Below, piece by piece: positions 33,955 through 45,695 of a stretch of DNA of 64,000 nt. Positions within the stretch are counted from its first letter, which is position 1, and each line of letters starts with the position of its first letter. The stretch is from assembly GCA_022661535.1 (NCBI GenBank), contig JAKULF010000004.1, forward strand, positions 5,828,001 through 5,892,000, given 5' to 3'. Origin of the DNA: Eutypa lata. Taxonomy: Eukaryota > Ascomycota > Sordariomycetes > Xylariales > Diatrypaceae. The notes below the pieces were generated by a model. The model ran no database searches. It had not been told where the DNA came from and saw only the letters and a list, made by a program, of their open reading frames with translations. The translations under genes and the position numbers were made by a program.

Positions 33955-36900
33955 CTATTGGAGAAACCCCTCCTTTTGCCATCTTTCGATGTATCGAACT
34001 AATAAATCATTGTTGAGACTCGTTGATCCTTGTAACTCCCTGGAAAGCAACCTCGATTTTTGAGTGTCTAGAGTCACAGCGCCGTGAGCGAGATCGCGGA
34101 AATGTTCCGAAAAGAATTGCTCTAGGGATTGAAGGGAGCCAACCTGTCTGGCTTTTACGAGCCATTGGTCAAAGGGAATCCCATCTGGGTTTGGCAATCG
34201 GAGGGCCTGTGCCATTGCCGTAGAGACATCTCTCATGGACTGGCGAGCAGGGTTTTCGAGATGGAGGAAACGGTCTAGCTGCCCATCGTGCAACAGGATT
34301 TCCGACACCGAGTTGGCAGCGCGATCAACAGGAAGCCATGAAATCGCCTAGGTCACAAAAGTTAGCATTCGATCTGCGACGCGTATATGCCAACACTTAC
34401 CCCGTTCATAAGCGGGAAGGCGCCAACTTTCTGGCTAGCCTGTACCAGTTTGGGGATGTGTTCCCCAGTCTTCCATGTCCCTTCGGTGTTTTCAGGGCCA
34501 CTTATCTGTCCTATGCGCAGGACAACAGGTTCCACCTCCGCTCCGAACTCACGACCTGCGTGCTCGAGGATACGCTCACAAACCCATTTCGCTTCAGCAT
34601 ATCCTAGGGGTGCTGCCACCAGAGGGTCCGGCATCTCAGTCTCGGGAACTACCGTTTGAACATCGTCGACGGGTGATGCTTCGTCATCAAGGGGGCTGTT
34701 GAAATGTCTAACGACAGCAATAGATGACGCGAAAAGTAACCTGACTCTCGGACTGTCGGGCTGTGTGAAATACGCCGTCCTTGCCAAGTTGATGAAGGAC
34801 TGAACAAGTTCTAGATGAGGCCGGAAACTTTGTAAATTCCGGTTGAAGTCCATTGGCCATGCTAAGTGAAGTATATGAGTAACTTCAGTTGCGAGCTGTG
34901 CCAGAATATCTTTGTCCGTGCTCCTGCTACTTTGGAAAACCTTCAAATCTAGCATCTCAACTCTAGTCCACTCGTCGCGGGCAAGTTCGACCCCGGCAGA
35001 TGATAGTGAGTTTCTCAGGCGGTTGAGGAGATGCTGGTCTTTCCCTTCGGCACCGCTCGCGGTCCTATTGTGAACCCCAGGAGGATTTTGAAGGTCGCGG
35101 ACCAGACATATCACCTTTTTGACCGAGCCCGTCCGAACCAGTCTTGCAAGGGAATGAGCTCCTAGGTTTCCAGTGGCCCCGGTAAGTAAGATGACATGAC
35201 GACGTCGCATTCCGGAGATGAGTTCCTCCGCCAGGCTCACCATCTCTGAACCTCTATTGCGAACTGTTACGCCATTGACTATTCCGGCCGAACAGACAAC
35301 TTTCTCGACTGCGGTTACGAGCTGTTTGATGCTGGGGTTTTGGTAAATAAATTCAGGGGTCACTTTTTCGAAGTCCAGGCCATCCGGAGTCTTCATTTTC
35401 CTTAATGCGGAGTTGAGTAAGCGGACTAGGCGAACTGCTTGCATGGAGTCCATGCCGTTCTCGAAGAAGTCCTCTTCTGCATCAAGATCTTCAAGACCCG
35501 ATATATCGCTGGCGAGTGCTGCCATCATTTTATGAATGCCACTTTGGATATCGGTGGGATCGAGCTCAAACGAACCACAACCTATCAAATCCGTTTCCAT
35601 GGCGGCATAGGCGGCGTCTATCTCCTGCTTGAAAAGTACGTGAACTTCCCGCCTCATAACGGACCCTTTATCAGAGCGTGGTATCGTCTTTGAGACGGGC
35701 TTGATAATGATTGCTTCTTTTGATGAGATCCGAGCATGTTGATCCAGCGTCGGGTTGATATCAGAGATGAGCTTCCAAATGTGCTCCTTTAATAGGTCGG
35801 GATCCGTATCGCCCTCATTTATCAGTTCGACAAGCACAATAACTTCGAAGAACCCTTGCCCGACGCACACCGATGTCTTGACCGCCGGGTCTGCGTTGAG
35901 CGCCTCTTCGACCTTCCGTGGCATAACCTTCTCTCCTGTTTTGAGCACAATGAGGTCGTCAGTGCGACCGAGGATACGCACCTCGTCGCGCTTTGAATCG
36001 GGGTTCCGCTCCAGTTCGTCTTGGATCTCGAAGGCCCCGTCCCAGCCGCACGGGAAGCCAACCAATCTGAAATGAGCCGAGCCCTCAATTGGTCGCAATT
36101 GCAGACCAAGATCTGTACGTAGCCGAAGATACCGCCAGTTGTAATCCGGGCCCGGCCGGAAGATCGGGGCGATGGCGCCGATCTCGGTGACACCGTAATG
36201 GTTGAGCAACTTTGCGTTTTCTGCTAACATTGCAGCCCGGCTTGGATTGAGAGCGCCACCACCTACAGCGATGAACTCGAGTTTGGCAAGTATCTGCATG
36301 GCTTTCTTTCTTTCTTCACCAGAACTTGCCAATACGTCATCGATGATGCTGGGAACTGTCATCAAAGACTGGGCTCCAAAGTGCTTAATTAGTTCAAGTG
36401 TTGAATGTGCGGCTGGGATGATTGATGACGGCGGAAAGAGGCACGTCATCCCAATGGAGAGACTGAGGCCCGGCGCTAACAGGCCAAAGCCGTGATAGAG
36501 CGGCAGAGTCGACATGTTTACCCATGTAGCGTCTTCGGCCGGGTCGAACTCATGACAGGCGGCATACCCTAGTATGTATCGATGTGCCATATAAATGGGC
36601 TTAGGTAGACCTGTTGTTCCTGACGAGTGGAGTATTATTGCGTTACGGTTCTTTTCGTTGACAATTGGGCCAGCCCTCCAGTATCTTTCAGAATCGGCTA
36701 CATCGCTGTTTATAGTCGACCCATTGGTGGTGGAAGTATGAGGACCGTTACTTTCAGTGTCACGTATGAAAGCTGGGTACGGGCTCACTACCTTAACACT
36801 GATGTGCTCATCTACCTCTGCCGAGAGAAGTTTTCGAGTTCGCCGAGATACTAGAATAGTGGTTGCATTCGTCTTCTCAAGTAGATGCAGTACACTTGGT

Positions 36901-37391
36901 GAGCTGAGCCTAGCTGATATTAGGAGAACCTAGGTCGGAGTAAGCTGGATGATTTAAAGAAGGACGATAAATATTTCTGGCAACCATACCGGGACGTCCA
37001 TCGTAAGTAGAGCAGCTAGGTGTATAAACAACCCAACATCACTCTCTAGGTAAAGCGCAATAGGCCTAGGTGTACTACTTGAAGTATCTAGGGGGCTAGA
37101 TGGCTTGACTATCTTGTGGATCCAGGTTGCACAAGTGTCGACAGCCCTGTCGAGCTGACTGAATGTGATCCGACGAGCATCGTATCGGGATACGTCCGTC
37201 ACATCATGAGCTTCATTGGATTTGACTTCTGCCTGAACACAGAAAATGTGGTCCGGGTTCTCTTTCGCATTGTACTGTATGAGGTGAGGGAGTGACGAGA
37301 TGGTGTCCTGCCCATTCGTCGCTTCGGACTCCCGGCTTAGGACAGTGGACCGAAAATAGGGCCGTTTGAATGACGAAGTTACAATAGCCAT
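33955..37391 (-). CDS. NRPS-like carboxylic acid reductase (A-T-R)
   Basis: Activates a carboxylic acid as adenylate, loads it on a phosphopantetheine arm and releases it reductively as an aldehyde. Exons: 37391-36990, 36929-34401 and 34347-33955, giving 1107 aa; all joins phase 0. The adenylation domain (about 20-560) shows A3 SSGTTG at 236-241, LNHYGVTEIG near 376-385, a GRTDDLI A8 motif and the A10 lysine in PRSDKGSVMR near 555. There is no condensation domain. The thiolation domain carries Ser629 in FFENGMDSMQAVRLVR. The reductase begins with GATGNLGAHSLARLVR (about 718) and has the SDR Tyr-x-x-x-Lys in GYAEAKWVCERI. It is divergent to the NR-PKS across 1.3 kb, so the substrate is most likely the PKS product, an orsellinic-type aryl acid (inference). 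Relatives acting with orsellinic-type synthases in ascochlorin/ilicicolin pathways make aryl aldehydes. A second Met upstream (37496) would add 35 residues. Confidence 0.93.
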
Positions 37392-37921
37392 GGCAAGCTT
37401 CTCAAACTCTATGAGTTGGTTAGGATAATGTTTGGGGTGCAATATGGTAGTAAGTGAAGCAAGGGAGCTGAAAGTGATATACTCGCAAATAAGCACTCCC
37501 GAGGCTTCAAGCTGATGGGTCTTAGTAGATACGAAAACATATCTAGATCAAGTGCGGATAATTTTCATACCTATATCAATCCTATTATTCAGCTCTAACT
37601 GGAATCTTCTCTCTGATTTCTTCACAAGTTCCTGTCGTGGTAAAGACCAGAGTATAGGAGGCGAGTACCTCGGGGGATCCGAGTTGCGGCTCTTGGTGTG
37701 GCAAACTCTGACAACCGATCAAAAATAGTGTATCTACAAGGCTGACAGCTAAAACGGCCTTGGGGATACAAAATACCTTGTCATAACTTGTCGGTGTTGT
37801 CGGTTTCCTGCCTAAGTGTTCTTATACTATCCGATCAATGACGAAATGGCGTCACTCGCTACTATTCTCTACGAGTTCTGCTGGAGCGCTGAAACGTACT
37901 GAAATAGTAAGTAAGTAATGT

Positions 37922-38024
37922 GTGTTATAGACAATGTGATTCGGCGAATTTGTATGGTAGTATAAGCTTTTGCTAGCTACTAAGAGAAAATTGTTGCAAC
38001 TGACGCCATCTTACCATTCATCGG
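37922..38024 (+). repeat. Diverged dispersed repeat, copy 1 (PKS promoter)
   Basis: Shares an ordered series of words with 60554-60655: a TAGACAATRTGATT block, then AATTTGTR, GTAT, AAGAAAATTGTTGCA/AGAAAATTGTTGCA, GATGCC/GACGCC and CCATTCRTCGG, all at matching spacing. Both copies are in the same orientation. Confidence 0.65.
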
Positions 38025-38047
38025 CGGAGTCGGCGGAGTCGGCGAAG
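38021..38047 (+). repeat. Three tandem 9-bp CGG-containing units
   Basis: TCGGCGGAG, TCGGCGGAG and TCGGCGAAG stand head to tail. The unit is rich in CGG triplets, the half-site of many fungal Zn2Cys6 activators, and it lies about 0.7 kb upstream of the PKS start. Confidence 0.9.
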
Positions 38048-38720
38048 AGTGATTTGAGGTACCTGTGCCGCGGAGGAAAGGAAGAAAAGAGCTAGCCTAT
38101 CCTTCAGGCACGTATTGACAATGTCATGGAATGGAGGGTAAAAATCAAAAGTGACGGTACCTTCAAAGAGGAATTAAAGACGTGCGTCACCGTATGCGGC
38201 TACCCAAAGCTGATAACCTCTACCTCTAACATCACACCGATACTTAGGCCGTGACACAATCTTAGGCGGTGTCAGTATTTGAAATCTTAATCCATTGTCA
38301 CATGCAAATCCCTTGCGTTTCCCTCATACATCATTGAATCCTTACGTCTGGTAGGAAGCTGACATAGGAGCCAGCCGGAGTTGAAGTAAGATACGCGTTG
38401 ATATTACTCCATAAGAAGTCCTACATCTAGTGCATATTTGGTGGACCAGCGTATAATACAGTGTTGAAGTCATTACATGCCCCTTTTGCTCACTATTAAT
38501 GAGATATCAGAATAATACAAGGAGCAGGCGGTTGCATATTTTGATCTTAAGTGCTCACCTATAACTTAGCATTGAACTGCTTATAGTCTATTTTATATTT
38601 CACTTGTTTGAATACTCGACAACCCCTACTATCATTTCGAACGTCACGTGGCATGCCGATTATCATATGAAATTATCCTTCTGGAATTGAATTTTCGTTT
38701 GTTTAGCTTAAAATCTTACC

Positions 38721-41700
38721 ATGGGCCCGACTGTGACACGGGATGTGCTCGTGTTTGCGGCGCAGGGCTCAAGCCATCACCTCTCAGACCATGCCACAGT
38801 CGACAGGTTGATTGAGTGTCTCGGGGAAGAAGGAAATGCCTTTCATTTGATTACCCAGAGATGCAAGACAGCACTCTATACTGAGCTGGAAGGCTTAACT
38901 GCAGAGGAGAAGTCCACTCTCGGGGAAGACCTCTGTGATGCTTTTCGGGAACCCATAAGCCTGCTTCTTCCACCCCAATCGTTCTCGTCCCACCCTGTCG
39001 TGGAGACTATAGCATTATACCTACGTCAGATTCTGGAGCTGATGCTATTCGCGTCGTATCAGAGGGGGAACCATGTCGTCGTCGAGACTACTGGTATCTG
39101 TACTGGCATCTTCCCTGCAATAGTCGCCAGCTCATTTTCATCGTATAACTCGGAGCAGTTCATCGATTCCGTCACAGAGAACTTCCGATTGGCATTTTGG
39201 GTGGGACTGAGAGCTTCTATGTTCTGCCGTCATGCGGCAGGTGAATCCTGGAAGGAATTGCCATGGGTTCTTAGTACCTTTGGCCTTCCTGTTGAGGAGA
39301 TTGAGGAGAAGGTATCTAAGTATAACCTTCATGCATCGGTAAGCAATCCCTCGTTCAAATATAAAGGACCTGCCACTGACGCTTCGAAGTCTCCCACCTT
39401 AGTACCGCAACCGCGAGTTTCCGCTGTATTTAACCAGAGCGTAGTCTCATTGAGCGGACCAGGGGCTAGTTTGCATGAGCTACGATCCACACTGCTTGCG
39501 CCCCCTATTCAGTGCAAATCAGCACAGGTACATGCATTTTACCATGGGGGCCAAGACATGCAAAAAGTAGTGGAACAACTCAAGAGTGATGTGAAAAGGA
39601 GAGATATTCGGTTTCCGACTTGGGAATCCCTACAGGTTCCTTTGAGATCAACCCTAACAGGGAAGCGCATGAACTCAGCGTTAAACTCGTTACCCTTACT
39701 GGATACGGCTCTGCGCAACATTTTTGTTGACAAAGTAGACTGGAGGGGTACCTACGAGGAACTATTCAACTACCTCGGGCAAAGCCTTTCTCGCGACTCT
39801 CAAGTCCAATATCAGGTCATCGGCCTAGGGCCTGGAGCCGAGTCACTCGTTGGTGCTCCGGCAGATATGCGGATTGATCCTAGTATCACTATCACTGGGA
39901 ATATAGCCGACTTCATCTCTGAGGCAGGCGGTGATAACATTGCCGTGGTCGGGATTTCGGCGAACTATCCTGCTGGAAAGGGGGTAGAGCAATTCTGGAA
40001 TACTCTGGAGCAGGGAAAGAGCGCGATGTCTGAGGTAAGACCCTTGCTGATGGAATTTTGATAAGATTATGATACTAATTAAGGGTGACATAAGATACCG
40101 GCCTCACGCTTTGACCTATCCCAATACTATAGCTCAAGTGACTCCAAGTCAAACCCCCGGAACATGAGTGTTAGATATGGCAATTTTCTGCAGGAGCCGT
40201 ACGAGTTCGACCCCGGCTACTTTAACGTTTCTCCACGCGAAGCCAAATCCATGGATCCGCAGCAGCGACTCCTCTTGCGAGCCTCAATCGATGCGCTGGA
40301 AGATGCAGGGTATGCCCCTGATTCTACGCCTAGTTTCCAGAGGGATTCTTTCGGCGTCTATGTTGGAGTGGCTACTGGAGACTACGTCGACAATCTTCGC
40401 GATGATATCGACGTGTACTATAGCCCTGGTATGTATTACACAAAAAAAAAAAAGACAGATGTTCGAAAGTGAAACGAGCTGACCCAGATAGGCACGTTGA
40501 GAGCGTTCTTGGCCGGTCGCATCTCCTACGCACATCAACTTCTCGGTCCTTCCATGGTGTTCGATACGGCTTGTTCATCTTCGGCCGTTGCTATCCATAA
40601 TGCATGTGTCGCGATTTCCTCAGGCGAGTGTACTGCCGCACTCGCGGGAGGTGTGAACACTATCACAGGTCCAGATGTGAGACAGCCCCGTCAATAAGAA
40701 GTACAAAGAACTGACAATATCTGTAGATGTACCTTGGCTTAGCTAGGGCACATTTCTTGAGCTCCACGGGCCAGTGTAAGCCCTTTGACGCAGGCGCAGA
40801 CGGCTACTGCCGGGGAGAAGGCTGCGGTCTAATCGTGCTCAAGAAACTGTCGCGGGCTATCGAAGAGGGTGACCATATCTATGGTGTCATTCGGGGTACC
40901 GGTCTTAACCAATGCGGAACTGCGAAGTCCATTACGCATCCCGATGCCGGGACTCAGGCAGATCTTTTTAGGAAGGTTCTACGCTCTAGCAAGATGACCC
41001 CGGCGAGCATCAATGTGGTCGAGGCACATGGGACAGGGACGCAAGCCGGCGACTATGCGGAGACCTCGAGCTTGCGGGCCGTTTTTGGCCCAAGGCCACC
41101 CTCGAACCCCCTCTACCTGAGCTCGGTGAAGGGGAACATCGGTCATGCCGAGGCGGCGTCCGGTGTCGCGGGTCTCACTAAGCTGCTACTTATGATGGAA
41201 AACAACACCATCACCCCCCAGGCATCACACAAGCGACTGAATCCACGCCTTATAGAGAACACCTCTGCAGGCGGTCTCGTCGTCCCCACGTCCGCGCTAA
41301 AGTGGGAGAGTAGGCCAAACAGGACCCCTCGACGGGCTATCTTGAATAACTTCGGAGCGGCAGGCTCTAACGCAGCGATAATATTAGAGGAGTATCAAGC
41401 AGGGCAACGCCGCAGCCGCGACAAGGTTAGGTTCTCAAGCGCAAAGCGGTCGCGGCACGTACTCAACCTGTCGGCGAAAAGCGAACAGAGCCTGGAGAAG
41501 CTCAGACAGAAGTACGTCGCTTATCTAGAGGGGAACAGCAAAGTTTCGCTGCTGGACCTCTGCTATTCGGCCAACGCAAGAAGACTAGACTACGTGTCGC
41601 ATCGCTTGTCAGTGACCGGTTCCGACCCCCAGGAACTTATTGGTCAGCTGCAAAAAGCTCCTATTGTCAAGCAGAAGGGTCTCAACTTGGGCCCGAAAGC

Positions 41701-44700
41701 TACTGTCTTCGTCTTCCCAGGACAGGGTGGCGTCTATAAGGGAATGGGCGCTGAGCTCCTATCCACCGCTCCTATTTTTCGCGATTGCGTGGCTGAATGC
41801 GACAACATCCTAGCTCGGAAACGGTTTCCTGCAGTGACCCCTTTCATTTCTAATTCTTCCGATGCCAGCTTCGACGAGAATAGCGAAGAAGGGGTCATTG
41901 TGGCCCAGTGCGCCTGTTTTGTCATTGAATATGCTCTAGCAAAGATGTGGATGAGATGGGGTAAGCATATCGTGGGCTCTCGAGCCCTATTTCTATGTCA
42001 AAGCAGGAAGAATTGCTAGTGTCCAAGGATACGTCCTGTTTGCTACTCATTTTCGAACACGCTAATAACAATTGGTATTTATAGGTATTAAACCGGATAT
42101 AGTGATGGGACATAGGTATGTTATCTCACTTCCAATAGAAATGTGATATTAGCCTTGCAGCTAATTAGGTACATAACAGCATTGGAGAATACGCCGCATT
42201 CGTCATTGCAGAGTCCTTAAGTGTTGAAGATGCACTCAACTTTGTCGTGACACGAGCTAAGCTAATGGCCACCAAGTGTAGCCCCGGCGCATCTGGGATG
42301 GTATCATGCAGGGCTCCCGTTTCTGAAGTATCTGAGCTCTTAAGTTCGAACGCTGAGAAGCTTGCTGGGCTCTCTATCGCCTGCTACAACAGCCCTGAAG
42401 ATGTCGTGGTTGCTGGTAAAGCAGGACCCCTCGAGTGCTTTGCCGAGTTGTGTAAGTCTAAGGGGATCAAACAAAAGAAGTTGCCGGTTCCATTCGGCTT
42501 CCACTCATCCGCCATGGATCCAATACTAGAGGATTTGAGGGCCTGCGCCTCGTCTTTGGAATTCCGCTCTCCGAAGATCAAGATGGGGTCGGCTTTGTTT
42601 GGCCGGATCCTGTCGCCACAGCAAGAACTTGAGAAAGGCTATCTCGCGAAACACACTAGAGAGCCTGTGAGGTTTTCCGACCTAGTGAAGTCCTTTTCTG
42701 CTGAGTTGAAGGGATCTAATGTGACTGTCTTGGAAGTTGGGCCCTCAGTGACCAGTAAGTCTCTTTGAACTTCCTACTCTGATAATAGTGGATTGACATT
42801 TGAGCCTTAAAGCAGAGTCAATGTTCAGAAGAGGGGCTGAAGGGGTATCTTACACTTTCTTGCCGACCTTACGGGCTAGTCAGGAGCCCTGGGTGACTTT
42901 AACATCATCTATTCAATCACTGTGGTTAAGTGATCAACGAATGGATTGGAGAGGCGTGTATGATGGGGCGCAACCAAATCTCCTGAGATCGCTTCCACGC
43001 TACCCCTTGGCATCTACCCCATACATGGTGCCATTCAGAGAGCCTCAAGCACAAGAGCCTCAGCCTGAGCGGCGGAGAGCCCAGTCTCAACCACTGTTTG
43101 AATTCCTTGCGTCGGGTACCATCTCAATTCCAGGAAGCACAACAACCGCATTCATGACTCAGATGGGACAGATCTCAAGATATATCAAAGCTCATGCGGT
43201 CGGCGGCGTCCCATTATGTCCAGCGTCAGTCTATATGGAAATCGCCCTTGAAGCACTAGCGACATTGGACCGTTCTGATTCCAGTCAAAAGGTGAAAGTC
43301 TTCGAGGACTTGCATTTTGACAAACCCTTGATCCATTCCGACCATCTCCAGGACTCTACAGAATTCGACATTCGAACAGAACTGGACAGCCGCAATACGG
43401 AAGAGCTCACCGTGACCACTTCCTCGGCAAAGCATCAAGTTCACTTTTCGGGTCGACTCTCTCAAAAGCCCGTCAACATGCTAGCGGAGAATATGGTTAA
43501 GAAGCAAGCGTATGTAAAACGACAAATGAGAAACTTTGCGCAAGATCCAACAGCCACTCCACTGGAGACATTGTCGACTAGGACAATATACGAGGCTATC
43601 TTCCCTCGCGTTGTCGACTACTCTGAGCCATACCTTAGCCTTAAAAGCCTCACCATCAGCGCTTCTGGTCTGGAAGGATATGGGTCGTTCCAACTATCAT
43701 CATCAGCTCTTGAAGGACAATTCATTTGCCCCCCGGCGTTTGTCGATACTCTTCTTCATGCTGCCGGATTCATGGCCAACGCTAGCGTCACACCTGATGT
43801 TGCGTGTATCTGCGCCCAGGTAGAGCGAGCGGTCGTGCCGGGCGGTCGACCTGAAATATATAAGCACGAGATGAAAGTTTACTGCAGTCTTCTCGACGTT
43901 GGCCACTCGATTGTTGCTGACGCGTACGCGTTAGATCGGAACGGAGAGGTCATCGCCTTTGTCGAGGGCATGTCCTTCAAGAAGCTGCAACTTAGGTCGT
44001 TCAAAGCCCATCTTAGTCGCATGGCCAAGCCCTCAGCTCCAGTTCCACTCCGCACGACTCCAACACCACTGTCTACTGTTAAAGAACAACGACCCATAGC
44101 GATCAACAAAGAAGGTACTGCCAAGAAATCAGAAAATATTGAAGCTATAGTTCGATCCATCTTTGGGGAGATATGCGGTATCGACGGGGATCACGCAACA
44201 GGAGGTCTAATGGAGCTGGGCGTTGATAGTCTCCTCGTTATCGAACTGGCACAGTCCATCCAGGGCCGATTCCCCAATGCGGAAATATCAAAGTCAGATC
44301 TCGAGAATTGTTCCACCGTCGAGGAGTTGGTCGGCATTGTGAACCATGGTTTCAAGCAAGGATTGTCCTCCGAGTCCGCCCTTCCTGGCCTGACCCGGGA
44401 TAACTCGCCAATCTCGATAACACCGGGCACGGCGACTCCGCCAGCAATCTCACTTCCCCTAAACGTAGCGGAACCTACCCCGGAGTTGGAGGCTCTGTTC
44501 CAAGAGACCTGCGGTTTAGACCTCACTGAGGACGAGAAAAGCCATCCTCTCACAACCTTGGGCGTGGACTCTTTGCTATCAATCGAACTAGCCCATGAAC
44601 TACGCGGTCGATTTGGCCTTTCCGTGGACGAGGACCACGAGAGTATATCTAGTCTTACGTTTCGGCAACTAGAAGATCTCTACAAGAAGAAACAGTCATC

Positions 44701-45695
44701 TGAGTTGAGCGTAGCTCCAGCCCACGGGAAACAGCCGGAACAAACCGCCATACGAACCCCTGGAAAGGCAGCGAGCGGACCGTTCCCGCAGTTGCTTCAG
44801 CAACAGCAACAGGGTACATCCAGGGCGGAGCTATGTGTGTTTCATGATGGCAGTGGCCTCTGTAGTATGTATTCTAGGCTCCGAGATATCAATCGAACGG
44901 TTTATGGTGTTTTCAGTCTGGATGCCGCTTCTCCCGACCCTTCCATCAGGAGAATGGAGGATCTAGCTGCATCCTACATCGAAGCAGGAAACCTAGGCAC
45001 GAAAGAGGACATCATCCTGGGAGGTAAGTTGCCTATCTATTTATTGCAAGCTGTGCGGAGCTGTGCGGAAGATGCCAATGCTGACGGTTATGCACGTAGG
45101 TTGGTCCTTTGGTGGGGTGCTGGCCTTCGAAGTTTCTCGGCAACTGCGCAAGCTAGGTGGCACCGTCAAGGGTGTGATCCTTATCGACTCGCCGTACCCA
45201 ATAGGGCACCAGGCCCTCCCACCCGAAGTTATATCCCGCGTCGTGAAGAAGCCGCCGAAGGGCAGGGAATTGGTCTCGGAGGCCGCGAAGCAGGCGCGGG
45301 ATGCCATCGAAGCACAGTTCCGGAGACACGCGCGGCTCCTGCAGGACTACAACCCGGGAAGGAATGCAGATGATGTGCCGTGCGTAATGCTCAAGTGCAC
45401 TCGGATCCTCGACACGGAAAGCCTCTGCGGGGTACCGTATCCTTGGCTCAGCGACGAGACCTTTAGGGAGCAGTGCGTGGCGGATTGGCAGCGGTTTATT
45501 GGGAGACAGATTCCCGTGATGGATGTCGATTGCGACCACTTCCAGATTTTCGATGATATACATGTGAGTCCCAATCCCACTGAATCGTTCATATTTTAGG
45601 ATATGAAGCTGATAGTTGTTACGCTGTGACAGCTGCAAGATGTCTCCGAAAAGTTGAGTCGAGCATGTGAGTTATTGGAAATGGGACATGTATAA
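38721..45695 (+). CDS. Non-reducing polyketide synthase, SAT-KS-AT-PT-ACP-ACP-TE
   Basis: Iterative type I PKS that should make an aromatic acid. Nine exons: 38721-40034, 40095-40428, 40492-40676, 40727-41960, 42085-42115, 42180-42754, 42813-45023, 45100-45563 and 45633-45695, giving 2136 aa. SAT (about 8-360) has GICTG with Cys127 and the HAFYHGG segment. KS starts at NIAVVGIS (406); its triad is Cys577 in DTACSSS, His712 in EAHGTGT and His751 in [13 protein letters not shown] starts near 937 with FPGQGG, nucleophile Ser1033 in GHSIGEY. The product-template domain has His1352 in [12 protein letters not shown] and Asp1536 in [10 protein letters not shown]. Two carrier domains carry Ser1697 and Ser1811, both in LGVDSLL. 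The TE has Ser1964 in GWSFGG and His2108 in DCDHFQIF. There is no KR, DH, ER or methyltransferase domain. The order matches orsellinate-type synthases. Exon 5 is just 31 nt, and intron 5 splits the codon of Ser1033. Confidence 0.95.

Larger units (their letters stand above)
37392..38720. promoter_or_regulatory. Divergent promoter region of the NRPS-like and NR-PKS genes
   Basis: 1329 bp separate the two start codons. The sequence contains three tandem copies of a TCGGCGGAG-type 9-mer (38021-38047), the E-box-like CACGTG near 38645, and one copy of a diverged repeat (37922-38024) also found near 60.6 kb. There is no ORF of interest. Shared regulation of both genes is inferred from the layout. 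Confidence 0.55.
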
